Assembly: GCA_021234535.1 (NCBI GenBank)
Contig: CM037836.1
Location: 14,119,111-14,183,110 of the forward strand
DNA: 64,000 bases
Direction of reading: 5' to 3'
DNA from: Stichopus chloronotus
Taxonomy: Eukaryota; Echinodermata; Holothuroidea; Aspidochirotida; Stichopodidae
The position numbers and the translations under genes were made by a program. Below the pieces are notes generated by a model, which did no database searches, had not been told where the DNA came from, and saw only the letters and a program-made list of their open reading frames with translations. Shown here in pieces: positions 26,201-35,399 of the stretch (position 1 is its first letter; the number at the start of each line of letters is the position of its first letter).

Positions 26201-28699
26201 TCACACCTCGAGTAGTATTGTCATGGCTTGAGTAAACATAGTTCAAATGCATTCTGTACAGTACATCCTTTCATGCATGATGGCGGTAACTGGAGAAGTG
26301 CAAGTCGTTTTATACAGAATTTATGCGGGTTTCGGCGAAGTTGAGATACTCTTAACAGGCAGGTTATTGTTCTACCTGTAACCTTTCCTTCACAATCAGC
26401 ACTTTCTGTACCGCTCCTACAAAGTAGGTTGTTAATCTACGTGTAAAACTATCCTTTACAATTGGTGGGGATAATTTGGATGGCGCTCTTCTCCCATTAT
26501 CTTTTTCCGACGCCTTTACACATGAATAGCTGATATCATCAAATGAAATGCTGATATCAGCAACTCCAACATATCGCTAATTCATTTGCTGATATCAGCA
26601 AATGAATTAGCGATATTGAATCTGCACATAAAGTGATGAAAACAGCAAATCATTTGGTGATGTCAACAATTCTACACGTTATATTACCAATTAATTAGTG
26701 ATATGTTGGAATTGCTGATATCACCAATTTATTTGGTAATATCAACAATTCATTTACTGATATCAACAAGTCATTGGCTGATATCATCAAATATTTGTTG
26801 ATATCAACAATTAATTCGTGATATCATCATATCATTTGCTGATATCAGCTGATATTTTTTTCCTGACCTTTTAAGCATTTGCCAACATGTGGTGGCCATG
26901 TGGACATCAAATTACAAAATTGTCACCGTCAACCTTTGTTCCCATATTTTTTTTTTGGTGGGGGACTTAACAAATTCCCCTAATGGCTGGAAACTGAATC
27001 TTCAAAGTGTTCATCTAATCTGCAACTGCAATTGACCAATGAACAAATGCTTAGCATCAGTTCAAAATATATGTTCAAGGCTTGCTCTTTTTTTTGTTGC
27101 CCTAACAACAGGCAGGAAATATCAGGCATATTCTACTCTTGTCAGCGGCAAGCTGAACGTTGAAGAAACCACCTGGTATCAGTAATATAAGCTTTAGCCA
27201 ATATCAAATGCAAAGCCAATTTGTCGCAATAAGTAACTCGTCGATAGTTGAGGCAGGTAATTGCCTTACTGATGTGAAAACTGGTAATATAATGGTGTAA
27301 TTGTACCATGTACTCAACACTACCAATTTGACCATGGGGTACCCACGCTTAAATTACTGATTTGCATGATTTGCACTTGCTCACAAGTGAGTCCCAAGTC
27401 TCGCTCTGCCTAGAGTTAGACCTAACATCAGGCTAACTCTTCCAGATTTTTTTCAACTCCAGAATTGCGAGCAGTTTGCTAAAACATTGTTTAACTCGTT
27501 TTGTCAGTGATAGTTTCATCCGCACCATCTGCGTTGACAGTACGGGTAACTCGACAACCGTCCGATTTCTATTCTTAACTCTATACTGGGATACACATCC
27601 AAAAATTGAGTGTTGGGAAGCAAGCTCATTCAGCTGATACGGATTCCAAACTGGAACAACTTGTTTATTTAGTATTTAGTATTTATTTATATACTTCGCA
27701 GAGCAGTTATTTAAGAATAACACAGTCAGTAGGTCGTAATGCAAGGCATTGATCATACAGTGTTCAAAGTTGCTAATGGTGGTTTGTTTTGCATGTTACC
27801 AGTATCATCGTTTTGTGGATGATTTGTATCACCAAGCCCCCCGCCCCCCTCCGCCTCCGGTGATTCAATCTCACTGGGTGGTAACTAATACCAAGGTCAC
27901 TTAGTCAGCTCATACCTATGTTACTTTGAATTGTATTTCATTTAATAGCAGGGTCCTAGTTATCATTCTCGTAAGTCAAACAAAAAGTGTAATATAAATA
28001 AAGACGGTTGACAAAATTAGCGAGATAACAGGTTTTAGCATGATTCATCTTGATTGGTAAACGTCGCTCGGGTGCAAAATGTCTAGCCAACATTATCGCC
28101 ATTTTCACACTGATATGGGGGGTGGTAAATTCCTGTATTAGGAACATAGACCATTTATTTACATTAGTACCGTTAAGCGTCATGTCCTCGACATTTTCAA
28201 AATTAGCTTGCCAGGGGAAAATACAATAAGTGAAAACTCTAAATATTTTCATTGTCTGCAAACCAGTTACTTTTCTCATTCCACTTTAATTCCTATAATC
28301 AGACAAAGAAGAAAAATTCAACTTCTGTAAACCATAGACGTTACATCATTCTCTTTTAGGTCACTCTCGAATGTCTTTTACCTCTTTTGGTTTGCTTCGC
28401 AATGATGAAAAGAGACATTTCTTTTGAAAATCTTGTCACGTATATGTGTTATTTAATTAAAACAGAAGCTAGAAGGTTTCTTCAAATAAACTTATGCAAC
28501 ATTCAGAAGAGTTTAAAAAGTGCAAGTATGGTTTGCCTGCTAATCGTGTGACTTACTATCGAGCTTTCTGAAATACTTACACAAAGATCTTCTCTTCTCT
28601 TGGCTTTGAGTATCGGCTTTACTGACATTAAATGTTGAGTCGTTCGATGGGTCGTTTCTTAGGGGGACATTCGACGTAGCCTCCATGGTAGGCCTATTC
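14056..28699 (-). CDS. SH3-linker-SH2 adaptor gene (seven coding exons, predicted 446 aa)
   Basis: Seven minus-strand exons join with compatible phases: 28581-28699 (ATG at 28686), 20817-21496, 16603-16671, 16412-16462, 15740-15772, 15210-15401 and 14056-14265. The product is predicted to be a cytoplasmic phosphotyrosine adaptor. It has a short Ser/Asn-rich N-terminus, an unrecognised ~85-residue region, an SH3-like domain (about residues 121-182), a region of unknown fold, a linker with YDEI and a PLPQP stretch, and an SH2 domain (about 324-415) with an intact FLVR arginine. It ends in a Glu/Asp-rich tail after the SH2. There is no kinase domain, so this is an adaptor rather than a Src-type kinase. 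The order SH3 then C-terminal SH2 recalls SLAP-like adaptors, but orthology cannot be fixed here. Upstream non-coding exons are likely because the ATG exon is preceded by a splice acceptor. Confidence 0.72.
14325..14580. repeat. GGGACCCA-type dispersed repeat, partly tandem
   Basis: The text repeats words such as TGGGACCCAGATGG, CCCACATGG and CCAGATGGGACA at 20-45-bp spacing. A related patch with CCCCCATCTGGGAG lies at 14880-15000. Repeats built from these words are common in invertebrate genomes. The plus-strand and minus-strand ORFs here are by-products of the repeat. It lies in the intron between the two SH2 exons. Confidence 0.55.
15210..15401 (-). CDS. SH3-SH2 gene, exon with N-terminal half of SH2
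   Basis: A 64-codon exon, phase 0 to 0, between acceptor ATCTTTTCTCGTACAG and donor GATCG|GTAAGT. It starts HTDMSLESEP and then gives the SH2 signature WFHGNLSRQQAAGLL, the core DGDFLVRYKT with the phosphotyrosine-binding Arg, then WEFVISFKHS and HHMELLLKDGS. These are alpha-A, beta-B, beta-C and beta-D of the SH2 fold. The key Arg and the leading Trp are intact, so phosphotyrosine binding is expected. Confidence 0.85.
15740..15772 (-). CDS. SH3-SH2 gene, 33-bp micro-exon
   Basis: An 11-codon exon, phase 0 to 0, encoding TVRDLITTETN between acceptor ATCTTTTTCAG and donor CCAAT|GTAAGG. A second acceptor 23 bp upstream (TTCCCCACAG) and a second donor 6 bp downstream (GTAAAT) are also present, but they would break the phase match to both neighbours. 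Confidence 0.5.
15886..15940. repeat. TAGTTTACATT short tandem repeat
   Basis: Four imperfect 12-14-bp units of GCTAGTTTACATT / TCTAGTTTACATT lie in an intron of the SH3-SH2 gene. Confidence 0.6.
16313..16405. repeat. 11-bp ATAATTGTAAC minisatellite and TA run
   Basis: Seven copies of ATAATTGTAAC or ATAATTGTAAA are followed by (TA)n. The array abuts the intron donor of the proline-rich linker exon at 16411, so length changes here would fall just inside the intron. Confidence 0.85.
16412..16462 (-). CDS. SH3-SH2 gene, proline-rich linker exon
   Basis: A 17-codon exon, phase 0 to 0, between acceptor TTATTTTGCACAG and donor CTTTG|GTGAGA. It encodes KQEEPLPQPHLEGDQTL, with a PLPQP core that could bind an SH3. 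The donor is followed within a few bases by a TA run and the 11-bp ATAATTGTAAC array at 16313-16392. Confidence 0.65.
16603..16671 (-). CDS. SH3-SH2 gene, linker exon with YDEI motif
   Basis: A 23-codon exon, phase 0 to 0, between acceptor AATACACACAG and donor CACAG|GTAAGA. It encodes VETADETYDEISGFIY plus seven residues. The TYDEI motif, with acid residues before the Tyr, has the pYxxI form bound by Src-family SH2 domains, and a second Tyr (IYGD) lies eight residues later. This makes the adaptor a plausible kinase substrate as well as an SH2 carrier. Phosphorylation is inference. Confidence 0.68.
16672..18893. other. Intron sequence with degenerate TTGCAACTAATTGTTGA repeats
   Basis: Between 18010 and 18670 words such as CAACTAACTGTTGAGAT, AATAATTGTTGAGATCAT and CAACTAATTGTTGAAATC recur at about 60-120-bp spacing, suggesting an old tandem array. 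A plus-strand segment near 17159-17250 (LEYFVRLLRHNSVPPRLKAS) reads like protein and ends at a GTAACT donor-like site, but it has no acceptor and no recognised family. The rest shows nothing. Confidence 0.35.
18894..19070 (-). CDS. Possible alternative terminal exon of the SH3-SH2 gene
   Basis: A strong acceptor (CGATTTTCGTCTTTGCAG) at 19071-19072 opens a phase-0 frame of 58 codons starting TRSLKNTENVFVYSFSMPY. The stop overlaps an AATAAA signal (18894-18889 on the minus strand). The preceding large exon ends in phase 0, so splicing to it would give an isoform with the SH3 but without the YDEI linker and the SH2. The encoded peptide has no known domain. It could equally be a chance frame. Confidence 0.3.
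   Translation of the reverse strand, partial: TRSLKNTENVFVYSFSMPYLLHLNRGPPTSPFHCLSEGQLVANPHVRFIISCRDDPCV
19430..20310 (+). repeat. Cluster of GAAGCTCTGAGG-family repeat copies
   Basis: CAGAGA(C/G/T)ATGCTAAAAC followed by an AGAGCTTCCG-type word occurs near 19438, 19566 and 20060. The last copy runs on through several GGGGCTTTCCCATTT units and a C/A run to TTTAAAATGCTGGTGCAG at 20287-20305. The 115-codon plus-strand ORF at 20064-20411 is inside this repeat and is not considered a gene. The family is also present inverted at 1-110, and its end at 10245-10430. Confidence 0.5.
20430..20490. repeat. AAGGATTTATTT direct repeat with poly-T
   Basis: TTTAAGGATTTATTT occurs twice within 50 bp around a T-rich tract. 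Confidence 0.5.
20817..21496 (-). CDS. SH3-SH2 gene, large exon with SH3-like domain
   Basis: This 680-bp exon lies between a good acceptor (TTTCGTTGTTTATAG) and the donor CGAAGT|GTAAGT. It enters at phase 1 and leaves at phase 0 with 226 full codons open. The middle reads as an SH3 fold: VELQKSDVILVLAES (n-Src and beta strands), then a short turn, then KVGIFMFNLL, which matches the usual G-[LI]-[FI]-P-x-N-[YL]-[VL] end. Two usual ligand-contact residues are changed: the Trp pair is SSRYVVG and the Pro is Met. The roughly 85 residues before and 80 after the SH3 are not recognised. It is the longest single coding exon in the window. Confidence 0.68.
21609..21686 (-). CDS. Candidate exon upstream of the SH3 exon (phase conflict)
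   Basis: The minus-strand frame MYILGEEFVVTHSPVEEEDG followed by TKIAKE ends at a possible donor GAG|GTATTT. Upstream, the frame stays open for about 15 more codons (VLLRKEYLSIVE) to a TAA. The composition is strongly protein-like. The donor leaves phase 0, whereas the SH3 exon at 21496 is open only for phase 1, so the two do not join directly. It may be an alternative first exon using another donor (GATG|GTACAA would give phase 1), a skipped exon, or a remnant. Confidence 0.3.
21880..22045 (+). repeat. Dispersed repeat, copy B
   Basis: Shares GGAGGGCACAGAACAGGTGA and flanking words with 12336-12500 in the same orientation. It lies in the long first intron of the SH3-SH2 gene. Confidence 0.6.
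22046..24530. other. Intron sequence, nothing recognised
   Basis: AT-rich text with scattered short ORFs. None has splice context, a domain or an obvious repeat structure. Confidence 0.4.
24535..24740. repeat. GC-rich GCGCAGGTGTCGGGCACT minisatellite
   Basis: Units of roughly 18-25 bp built on GCAGGT(G/C)TCGGG and GGGCACTGCGCAGG recur about eight times and stand out by GC content against the AT-rich flanks. No frame is open across it on the plus strand. Confidence 0.65.
24741..26330. other. Intron sequence with one proline-containing ORF
   Basis: An 88-codon plus-strand ORF at 25198-25464 starts MNQNPPPLGGGLSNGAGY but has no recognised domain or flanking exon. A long T run lies near 24760-24795. 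I see nothing else. Confidence 0.35.
26350..26470. repeat. Two ~70-bp diverged direct repeats
   Basis: CAGGTTATTGTTCTACCTGTAA followed by CCTTTCCTTCACAATCAG (about 26360-26400) is repeated as GTAGGTTGTTAATCTACGTGTAA followed by CTATCCTTTACAATTGG (about 26425-26465). Confidence 0.45.
26525..26860. repeat. Quasi-palindromic TGATATCA tandem array
   Basis: TGATATCA(G/A/T)CAA and its partner CATTTGCTGATATCA recur at least ten times over 330 bp at 20-35-bp spacing, in both orientations. Because GATATC is itself a palindrome, every unit can pair with every other and the array can form many alternative hairpins. Typical spacer words are CAATTCATTTG and AATTAGTGAT. Confidence 0.8.
27956..28279 (-). 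CDS. Uncharacterised 107-aa ORF
   Basis: An open minus-strand frame with mixed codon usage (core ENVEDMTLNGTNVNKWSMF), preceded within the frame by a possible acceptor TTTTCCCCTGGCAAG. No family is recognised, and the Tyr/Leu-rich end (NRLYLYYTFCLTYENDN) looks less protein-like. It lies just downstream of the first coding exon of the SH3-SH2 gene on the same strand, so it could be a terminal exon of a short isoform or chance. Confidence 0.2.
   Translation of the reverse strand: MRKVTGLQTMKIFRVFTYCIFPWQANFENVEDMTLNGTNVNKWSMFLIQEFTTPHISVKMAIMLARHFAPERRLPIKMNHAKTCYLANFVNRLYLYYTFCLTYENDN
28581..28699 (-). CDS. SH3-SH2 gene, exon with start codon
   Basis: An acceptor (CACTTTCTGTTTTAG) is followed by 13 bp of 5' leader and ATG at 28686 in a good Kozak context (CTACCATGG). 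Thirty-five codons then run to a strong donor, T|GTAAGTATT. The peptide begins MEATSNVPLRNDPSND and ends QEKRRSL. The exon ends in phase 1, which fits the next proposed exon at 21496. The 7-kb gap to that exon is the weakest link of the model: phase and strand agree, but no transcript proves the join. Confidence 0.55.
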
Positions 28700-31540
28700 C
28701 TAAAACAGAAAGTGACTGAATTATGAACAATTGATGAAGGCCTAACTGAACTATTTGTGAACAGCTATCAGACGACCGTACATACAATCAGGCAGTAACG
28801 GCAGTGCATGAATGCATTATGTCATGCACACATTCTCGAGTGCGACAAATCCACAGGCAAAACCAATGCAGTTTCGTTGGTTTCATTTGCTAAGAGAGTG
28901 CAAGCGGGTAAGAGAGTATATGATGTAACGTAACTCCACGTTCTATTGATTTCAAAGTTAGATCACGCTTCAGTGCACGACCATCGGCATTCCTTTCAAG
29001 GTCAAGAGCTATTTTATTCTCTTGTACTTACTCCCCTAATTTAAATCTATCTTTCTATCTGTCTATCTGTCTATCCGTCTATTTGTCTGTCTGACTATCT
29101 GTCTATTTGTCTGTCTATCTATCTATATGTCTATCTCTCTGTCTGTCCATCTGTCTGTCTATGAAAATAATAATATTTTGTATATAATAATACTTTACAT
29201 TTTTTTAGGATAGTTCCACGTAGTAAATTGATTTCTCTTCTTAACCTCTAAAACAAACTTGAGATCGTCGGGAACAAAAATTCATGAAGTCGTGTGCATC
29301 TACTACCAAGGGGAACACGACAATCACACCAATTGATATCGCATAAAATACTCATATTTGTCACTGTAGGCACCTCCATTTCCAAGTAAAATTCCTTCTT
29401 CCTGACTTCAGACATGTTACATGCAGGCTCTCCTAATACCGCCCGTTGATGGTGTTTCAGTTTGTTTACACACTGTGATCCCACAGATCATACAACAGCT
29501 GAGTTTGTTAACTACACCTTCCAGCCAAACAAAGAATTTCAATTATAAGCAAAGGCATGCTGCAGTCTCGTCTGTTTGATCACTTATGCTTGATTAAGCA
29601 GGGGTGTTAAGTCAAGGAAAAGGTGCAAACACTGAGTGCAAAGCAAGAATCCCCTCATGACTTTTCGAAGAACTTGAGTTGTTACTTGTGTACGCCAACA
29701 AATTTGTGCAAAATCTTTGCTGTTGTTGAAATGAGGCAACGACGGCAAAATTAGATCGGGGTATTGAAAATTGAGCCTGAAAATGCTGTACCAATATCCA
29801 CCACAATTATTATATTTGTTTTGGTTAGTTGAGATTGTAAACAAAGACTGTTCAAATTGCTCTATATGTTGAGATGTCGCACATTTCCCTTAAAACAAAA
29901 ATTCTTCCGAGGTGCCAGTTTGTTTAAACTCCGTCTACATTCATGTACATGATCTGTGTTTGCCTTGACTTCAATTGGTAATGTACTTTCAATTGATTGC
30001 ACAACCGTTAAGTGAGGAAAGGTTAAGTAGTACTGCTAACTTCAATTTACAAGGTAATTTTATTTTGTTTTGTGGGCCTTGAAGGGAAATAAAGCGTTAA
30101 AAATGCACCAACATAACACAGATAAAGTACCTTTAGTCACTGTTAAACATTCACTATTACAAAGTAACAACAGCAATAAGGTCATCACATATAAACACTG
30201 TGCACATCGGATGAATTACGGAAAATGCATCTTTTGCACTTTTAAATGTTTTGTTAAAAAATTTATTCTTGGGCAATAAATACCTGAATTTTCATCTCGG
30301 TAAAATTTGTCTTAAAAAAGGCTACCCACCTGTTTTACTCACAATAATCTATCATTCTCTCTCCATAACAACTGGCTAAAAATGACTTTTTACACAAGGC
30401 AATGGTTCATTTAACGAAACATTAAGATTTGCTCTTTACCACCAAATTACTATTAAGCATAGTAGGGATTTGTAGTCATTCCTACAACAAATACTACGGC
30501 AAATGTAAACATTTCAACGCACGTTATCATCACCTATGAGAGATAGTTTGTACAGAAACGTATGTACCACTGAAAAGGTTGAAAGTTTGAAATTTCATTC
30601 CTGATGAACTTCTCTAACATTTAGTCTATAGCGTATGCCATTTCGCTTGTGAGATGACCTATGAACATGCCCTAAACGATATCAGCCTCCTTATTAAAGT
30701 AAGATGGCTGAAACAGTTGTATTATCTAATAAATTTCCCATTCACTGACATAACAATTGTAGAACTGAACAACAAATGATTGACATACGATCATTATTTT
30801 ATGCCTCCTCCCCAAATGTGTAGAGGTCTATGTATGCGTAAGGCCTGAGTTAGGTTCTCACTGATCAATGATTAGCTTTATTAGTTACATTCCCCATCTA
30901 ATGAATCTTTGTAACTTTTCTGATCCATCGGTCCTTGAATTTTCGATACTCGATTGATATACTCGATTTTATGATGACTTGTGAAGACTTCATGTTTCTA
31001 CCCCTTCTCCATGCAAATTACACACAGCCTAGTGTTACGTCGTATATACTCGCGTACCTTACAAACTACACACAAACATCAGCATCGTGTACTCGCAAAG
31101 TCACACGACTTCAAGTATCACATCACTGAATGTCATTCGAAATATATTCGTTTCACACACAAAAAGACCATGCTATGCCCTCTACTCCACTGTTCACGAA
31201 GATGAAATCAGACCATCATTCACGCTATAACCATATATGTAGCTTCTGCGACTCTGCTGGCACAGGCGTTTGAATGTAAACACTATTGCAGCGCAAAGAC
31301 ATGTGTTTGTTTCAGCCTATGCATGGCCAAGGACAACAACTAACAAATGAGACATTTAAGTAAAATTATCATCATTAAATAGATAAGTGCATAAATTACT
31401 ACCAATGGGCAAGTAGTTCCATAGCAGTTATAGGATATTATAACATTCGAGATCATTTGTTTGAACACGGCAGAGATTTGTGACCATTCACGGTGCTTCC
31501 GAATGAAAGTGATGTAAACCGTGTAAAAATTGGAGGCGGC
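28700..31540. other. Upstream region of the SH3-SH2 gene; no further exon identified
   Basis: Contains the CTAT/CTGT microsatellite at 29050-29165 and scattered ORFs without domains. Promoter and non-coding first exons of the SH3-SH2 gene should lie here or further upstream, but none can be pointed to. Confidence 0.35.
29050..29165. repeat. (TCTA/TCTG)n microsatellite
   Basis: About 115 bp of TCTATCTGTCTATCTGTC-type tetranucleotide repeats with occasional interruptions. Confidence 0.9.
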
Positions 31541-31549
31541 TGCTTTCTC

Positions 31550-32640
31550 GGTAGGAATTCCCTTGACAAGATTCTACTTGGGAGAATTCGGTCAATGCTC
31601 GACTAGCAGCAAAAATTGATTGTGCGATTCCGGTATTAGGCTGAATCACAGAGCAATATACCGTTTTATTCATACTGACGGGATCGGCCGGTCTAAGTGC
31701 GGCCTATGGCTTTTGAGACGTTATCAAAGAAATGCATTTTATAGACGGAAAGGAGGATAAACAAGACTAGTATGTGCCAAAGATGGGTACAGATCTCTTT
31801 AATGCGGTTGGAGCTTCCTGGGTTGAGTTCTTTTCAATCGTTAGTTATGTGGTTATTGAGGTCAAGGCTCCACGTTGCAAAGTATAAGGCATTGACAAAA
31901 AGGTCAGCGCATCGAAATATATCCTCGAGGTCAATGAAGCTGCTGGTAAAAGCATTCTTCAGGAGACCCTGTAAATCACGGGGTGTTTTCGACTGCTTTG
32001 GTTCCGACAAAAATATGCACAAGTCACTGGATGGGCAGGCAAAATGAGTAAATTAGCGGATATAATTCCTTACAAAATCTCTCTATCAGATAGAAATATG
32101 GCTGCATTTGCCAAGGGGACACGTCAGTTCATGCATAGCTCAAAATGAGACCAGGTGCCCGCAGATACCAATCTTAAAACTGAATTTACCAAACTATGGT
32201 TTTTGATGGAACATACGAACACAGTCTTGGATATTCTCCGCAAGCTGTCTGAAGAGCAACAAGTTACTAGGAGTTACGCCTGTGAGATTATGATGCCCAT
32301 TGTGGTTAAGTCCACAGAGGCTGTAATGTAGTCCGTTGTGACTCATTTTGGTTTAATCACAATTTCGAAAGAAATACCAGAGGTTACTTTGATTACCGGA
32401 AAGCCTTCTTAGGAGTTCACAGAGTACATCTTTATTAGGGGGAATAACTTCCATGCCTCGGGCAAGCTCATGGGAGTACGAAGTTTGATGAAGTGTTCCT
32501 CAAGAAGTCGTATCCAAAATTGAAAAAAATGGGTAGCTTTAAGGAGTGATTCGGATCCCGATCAAATATTTATGACCGAGTATTTGCGAAACATGGCTGA
32601 TATTACGCCAACATCTTTTTCTAATTCAAGCTTTCCTAAA
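31550..32640 (+). pseudogene. Decayed FAD-linked oxidase (BBE/PCMH type), copy 1
   Basis: One reading frame from about 31570 to 32480 stays protein-like but is broken by about eight in-frame stops; the last part shifts frame. Family landmarks in order: ARLAAKIDCAIPVL (the La..g..iP stretch before the FAD loop), SAGLSAAYGF (the usual G-x-L-S-R-x-Y-G-L), DVIKEM.FID, then TDLFNAVGASW..FFSIVSY (the usual DLFWA-x-[GR]GGG-x-FG[IV]VTS), and a C-terminus where SYPKLKK precedes a DPDQIF-MT-type end. Active relatives oxidise alcohols or hydroxy acids with covalent FAD. Several glycines of the FAD site are lost, so this copy is dead. There are no introns within the recognised span. A second inverted copy lies at 35400-36290. 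Confidence 0.65.
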
Positions 32641-32675
32641 GAGTGAGGGGTAAAGAGCTGACCGAATGAATTAAT

Positions 32676-32706
32676 TTTTAACATTATATCAAGATATAAT
32701 GTTAAA
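32676..32706. repeat. Perfect hairpin next to the oxidase pseudogene
   Basis: TTTTAACATTATAT, a 4-base centre, then the exact reverse complement. It sits about 40 bp past the end of recognisable copy-1 oxidase homology and could be an insertion scar or a small foldback. Confidence 0.7.
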
Positions 32707-33285
32707 AAACGTTGTAATTTAAGCAAATCAAATATAAAACATCATGAAATTTTACATGATCAAGACAAATGTGTACTAGATTGTTAAAACTTAAATGCAT
32801 TAAGACATTTGAATAGTTATTTCCCATTGGGTGAGCAAAGTACCAGATACACATGCAAAGTTTTGTATTTTTTTGTTTTTGTTTTACCAAGAGAGAAGCA
32901 TAATTGTCAGCACAGTCTGATGTATCCCTCAGTTGTGTTTGTATCGTGTGTGAATGCGAAACGAATTTATACCCTGCTTAATCTCCGCTAGTGATAGTGG
33001 CCTTCAAATATAAGAACACAGTTTTCTTCTTGAGCTGGTGTGTGGTATTCATATGTCACGTGATGTAGAATTGAGTCACAGATGTGTCTCTAATTTTATG
33101 ACGAAACTTAGGACGAACATGTTCATATAAAGGTTATAAGTTTCAGTTACTTTTTTTTCTCAAATACAAAGTGTAATACTCATAAAGATCGAGTCCTCCT
33201 GTGCTATTAAACTTTCAATAGATCATATCATGGGAAATTTTCCTCTTCCGGTTAACAGCTTTGATGCAACGGTGTAACTAGCTTT

Positions 33286-33312
33286 GTCATGAGGGGGGGG
33301 GGGGGGGGATTG
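33286..33312. repeat. Poly-G tract of a dispersed repeat
   Basis: GGTGTAACTAGCTTTGTCAT leads into a G run of about 16, similar in form to the poly-C starts at 11306-11355 and 53727-53740. Confidence 0.5.
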
Positions 33313-33395
33313 AGCTGATGGGACAAAGAGTTGAAGTGGGGAGCGTATTGGACGGAGAAAGGTGTCTATCAGATAGCAGAAAATTGCACTTTCCA

Positions 33396-33413
33396 CTCTC
33401 TCTCTCTCTCTCT
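33396..33413. repeat. (CT)n microsatellite
   Basis: A short run of CT dinucleotides. Confidence 0.8.
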
Positions 33414-33599
33414 GGCTGTGTGCATTCAATACTATTTAGTCATGGAGGAGGGGATGAGTGGGGAAACCGCTGAGGTGGAGCAAGGCAGTTATGACACTAG
33501 GTATCTGAGAGGATCACCGCAATCGACTAATGATTACCCGCTCACGTGAATAGCTTATTCCATTGGTAGTTTTAAGCCACCTGCTGCCCTCCAATCATG

Positions 33600-34320
33600 C
33601 TAAGAGTACTTTGTACACTAAAAGTTGTCAAGTTCCGGCGCAAGAGAGTTGCTATCAAGAGGCCAAACCTTTACCAAAGTCACATTATCAAAACCTTGAG
33701 CCCACTCTCTCGACCTTCACCCTGTGCTGATGTAAATGCTATGCTGACCCTCATAAAACAGTGCCATACAAACTGTTATTGATGACAACTGCGACAGACG
33801 TAAGGACTTGTATGGATCGTGCCAGAGCCCCTTGGTTTGACGACGAAATTCGGCACCCTCCACGATTTCTACGCTGCGTAGAGAGAAAAAGGTAAGAATC
33901 AAAACTTGAAGTGGATCATCAGATTTTCCTACAAGCCCGAAGGGACTAGAACAAGCGTTATAATGATGTTGCTGCAGAATTGTCACAAAGGAAAAATTAA
34001 AATTGCCGACCCCAAACAGCTCTATTAAGTAGACTTGTATTGACTCTTATGTGGGCAATAGACGGTAACTGCAAATACGCAGCCAACAAATATTGACAAA
34101 TATAAATTGCCTGAAATGTTCAATTTCTTTTACCACGACAAAGTTACTCAACTATAAGGGAGAGTATAAACTTGAAATTCTTGAGCCTGGACCCAAAAGT
34201 TCCGTAAATTTGGAAACTTTTGGTTGCACCACCCTTGAGGAGTTTTTGACAGCGGTGCTTAAATGTGTACCGAAATCAGGTGTTTTAGATGTTATCTCAG
34301 GGCGATTGTTACGTCACTAA
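33600..34320 (+). mobile_element. CR1/jockey-like LINE ORF2 fragment
   Basis: Broken plus-strand frames show the linker between the endonuclease and reverse transcriptase of non-LTR elements: ARAPWFDDEIR near 33820 (the common PWxxxEI/L motif), a basic helix region, and then a stretch ending CVPKSGVLDVISGRLLRH (the usual P-x-KS-x-x-LD-x-[IL]-x-x-x-LL entry to the RT fingers). The RT catalytic part is absent. Several stops and frame changes mark it as dead. It lies between the two inverted oxidase pseudogene copies. Confidence 0.6.
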
Positions 34321-35395
34321 ATTCACATTTATTTTCCATTAATGAAGCTAGTCTTTGAGACACCATTACTGTATGGAGTATTTGCAGAAAATCTGAAGCA
34401 TGCTATCATACACTTTCTTTCTTTGTTTTTACCTATGAGGTAACAAAAAATTAGATCATACCTATGAAAAACACAAACGCCTGAAACTGCGATAGAGAAC
34501 TGCATCATCTAATTTTAAAAGGAAGTGTCTCAACGTCACATACAGTTCCATCTCATCCAAGTCCCAACCACTAAATAGCTGATCAGATGTCCTGCCTGAA
34601 ACTCATCAACATGGTTAAACACTATCCTTCATTTTAGGAGCTGCATATCTTGTGGAGCATTCATGGACGCTATGTGTTATCAAAGCATTTCGCCTGTGTC
34701 TGCTTTGTAATATGACATACTCTGCGTCTTTTGACACAACCAATTAAGATAACTTACCCCAAGCCAAAATGTAACTCTGGGTGATGAGAGACTTTATTTA
34801 ATTATTGGTCCTGCAAATGTTACAGTAGACAAGATATTAGGGTATTAAAAATCACCCTGATAACCTGGCAATTATACCGACACGTCAAGTACGATCAAAG
34901 TGCCTTTCATGGGCAAATATCCTGATATTCTTGACAATTAAGCAAATTATAGACATGGGGTTCCCCAAGGGTTGGTAGAGAGGGAAGGGGCACCTTCCCT
35001 GCTGGGAATCATCTACTTGCAAAAACTACAAAAGTATGAATTCTCATTTACACACGATACAAACACAATTGGAGCATACATCATTCAGATTGCGCTGACA
35101 AAATATGCTCTGCTCTCGCAAACAAAAGACGCAACGTAGCATGTACATCTGGCAGTTTGCTCGAGCAAACCGGAATAAACTTTCAAATATCTTAGCACAT
35201 TTAGGTCTTAACAAATAGCAAACCTTTTTCTGAATCATTGTCTGACATCAAACGTGATGCTTTTTGCCATTTTCTTACTTTACAACTGCAGTTAAATGTG
35301 ACATTAAACAAATGATATATGAATTGAGGTTATGTTAGATTGTATGTTAATACTGCTCGTGATTAATTTGAGGACCTCTTTAGCAAAACGTTAAG
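34321..35395. other. Anonymous spacer between the inverted pseudogenes
   Basis: AT-rich sequence with no recognised feature; the 64-codon minus ORF at 35044-35238 is Cys-rich without a family. Confidence 0.4.
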
Positions 35396-35399
35396 TAGC

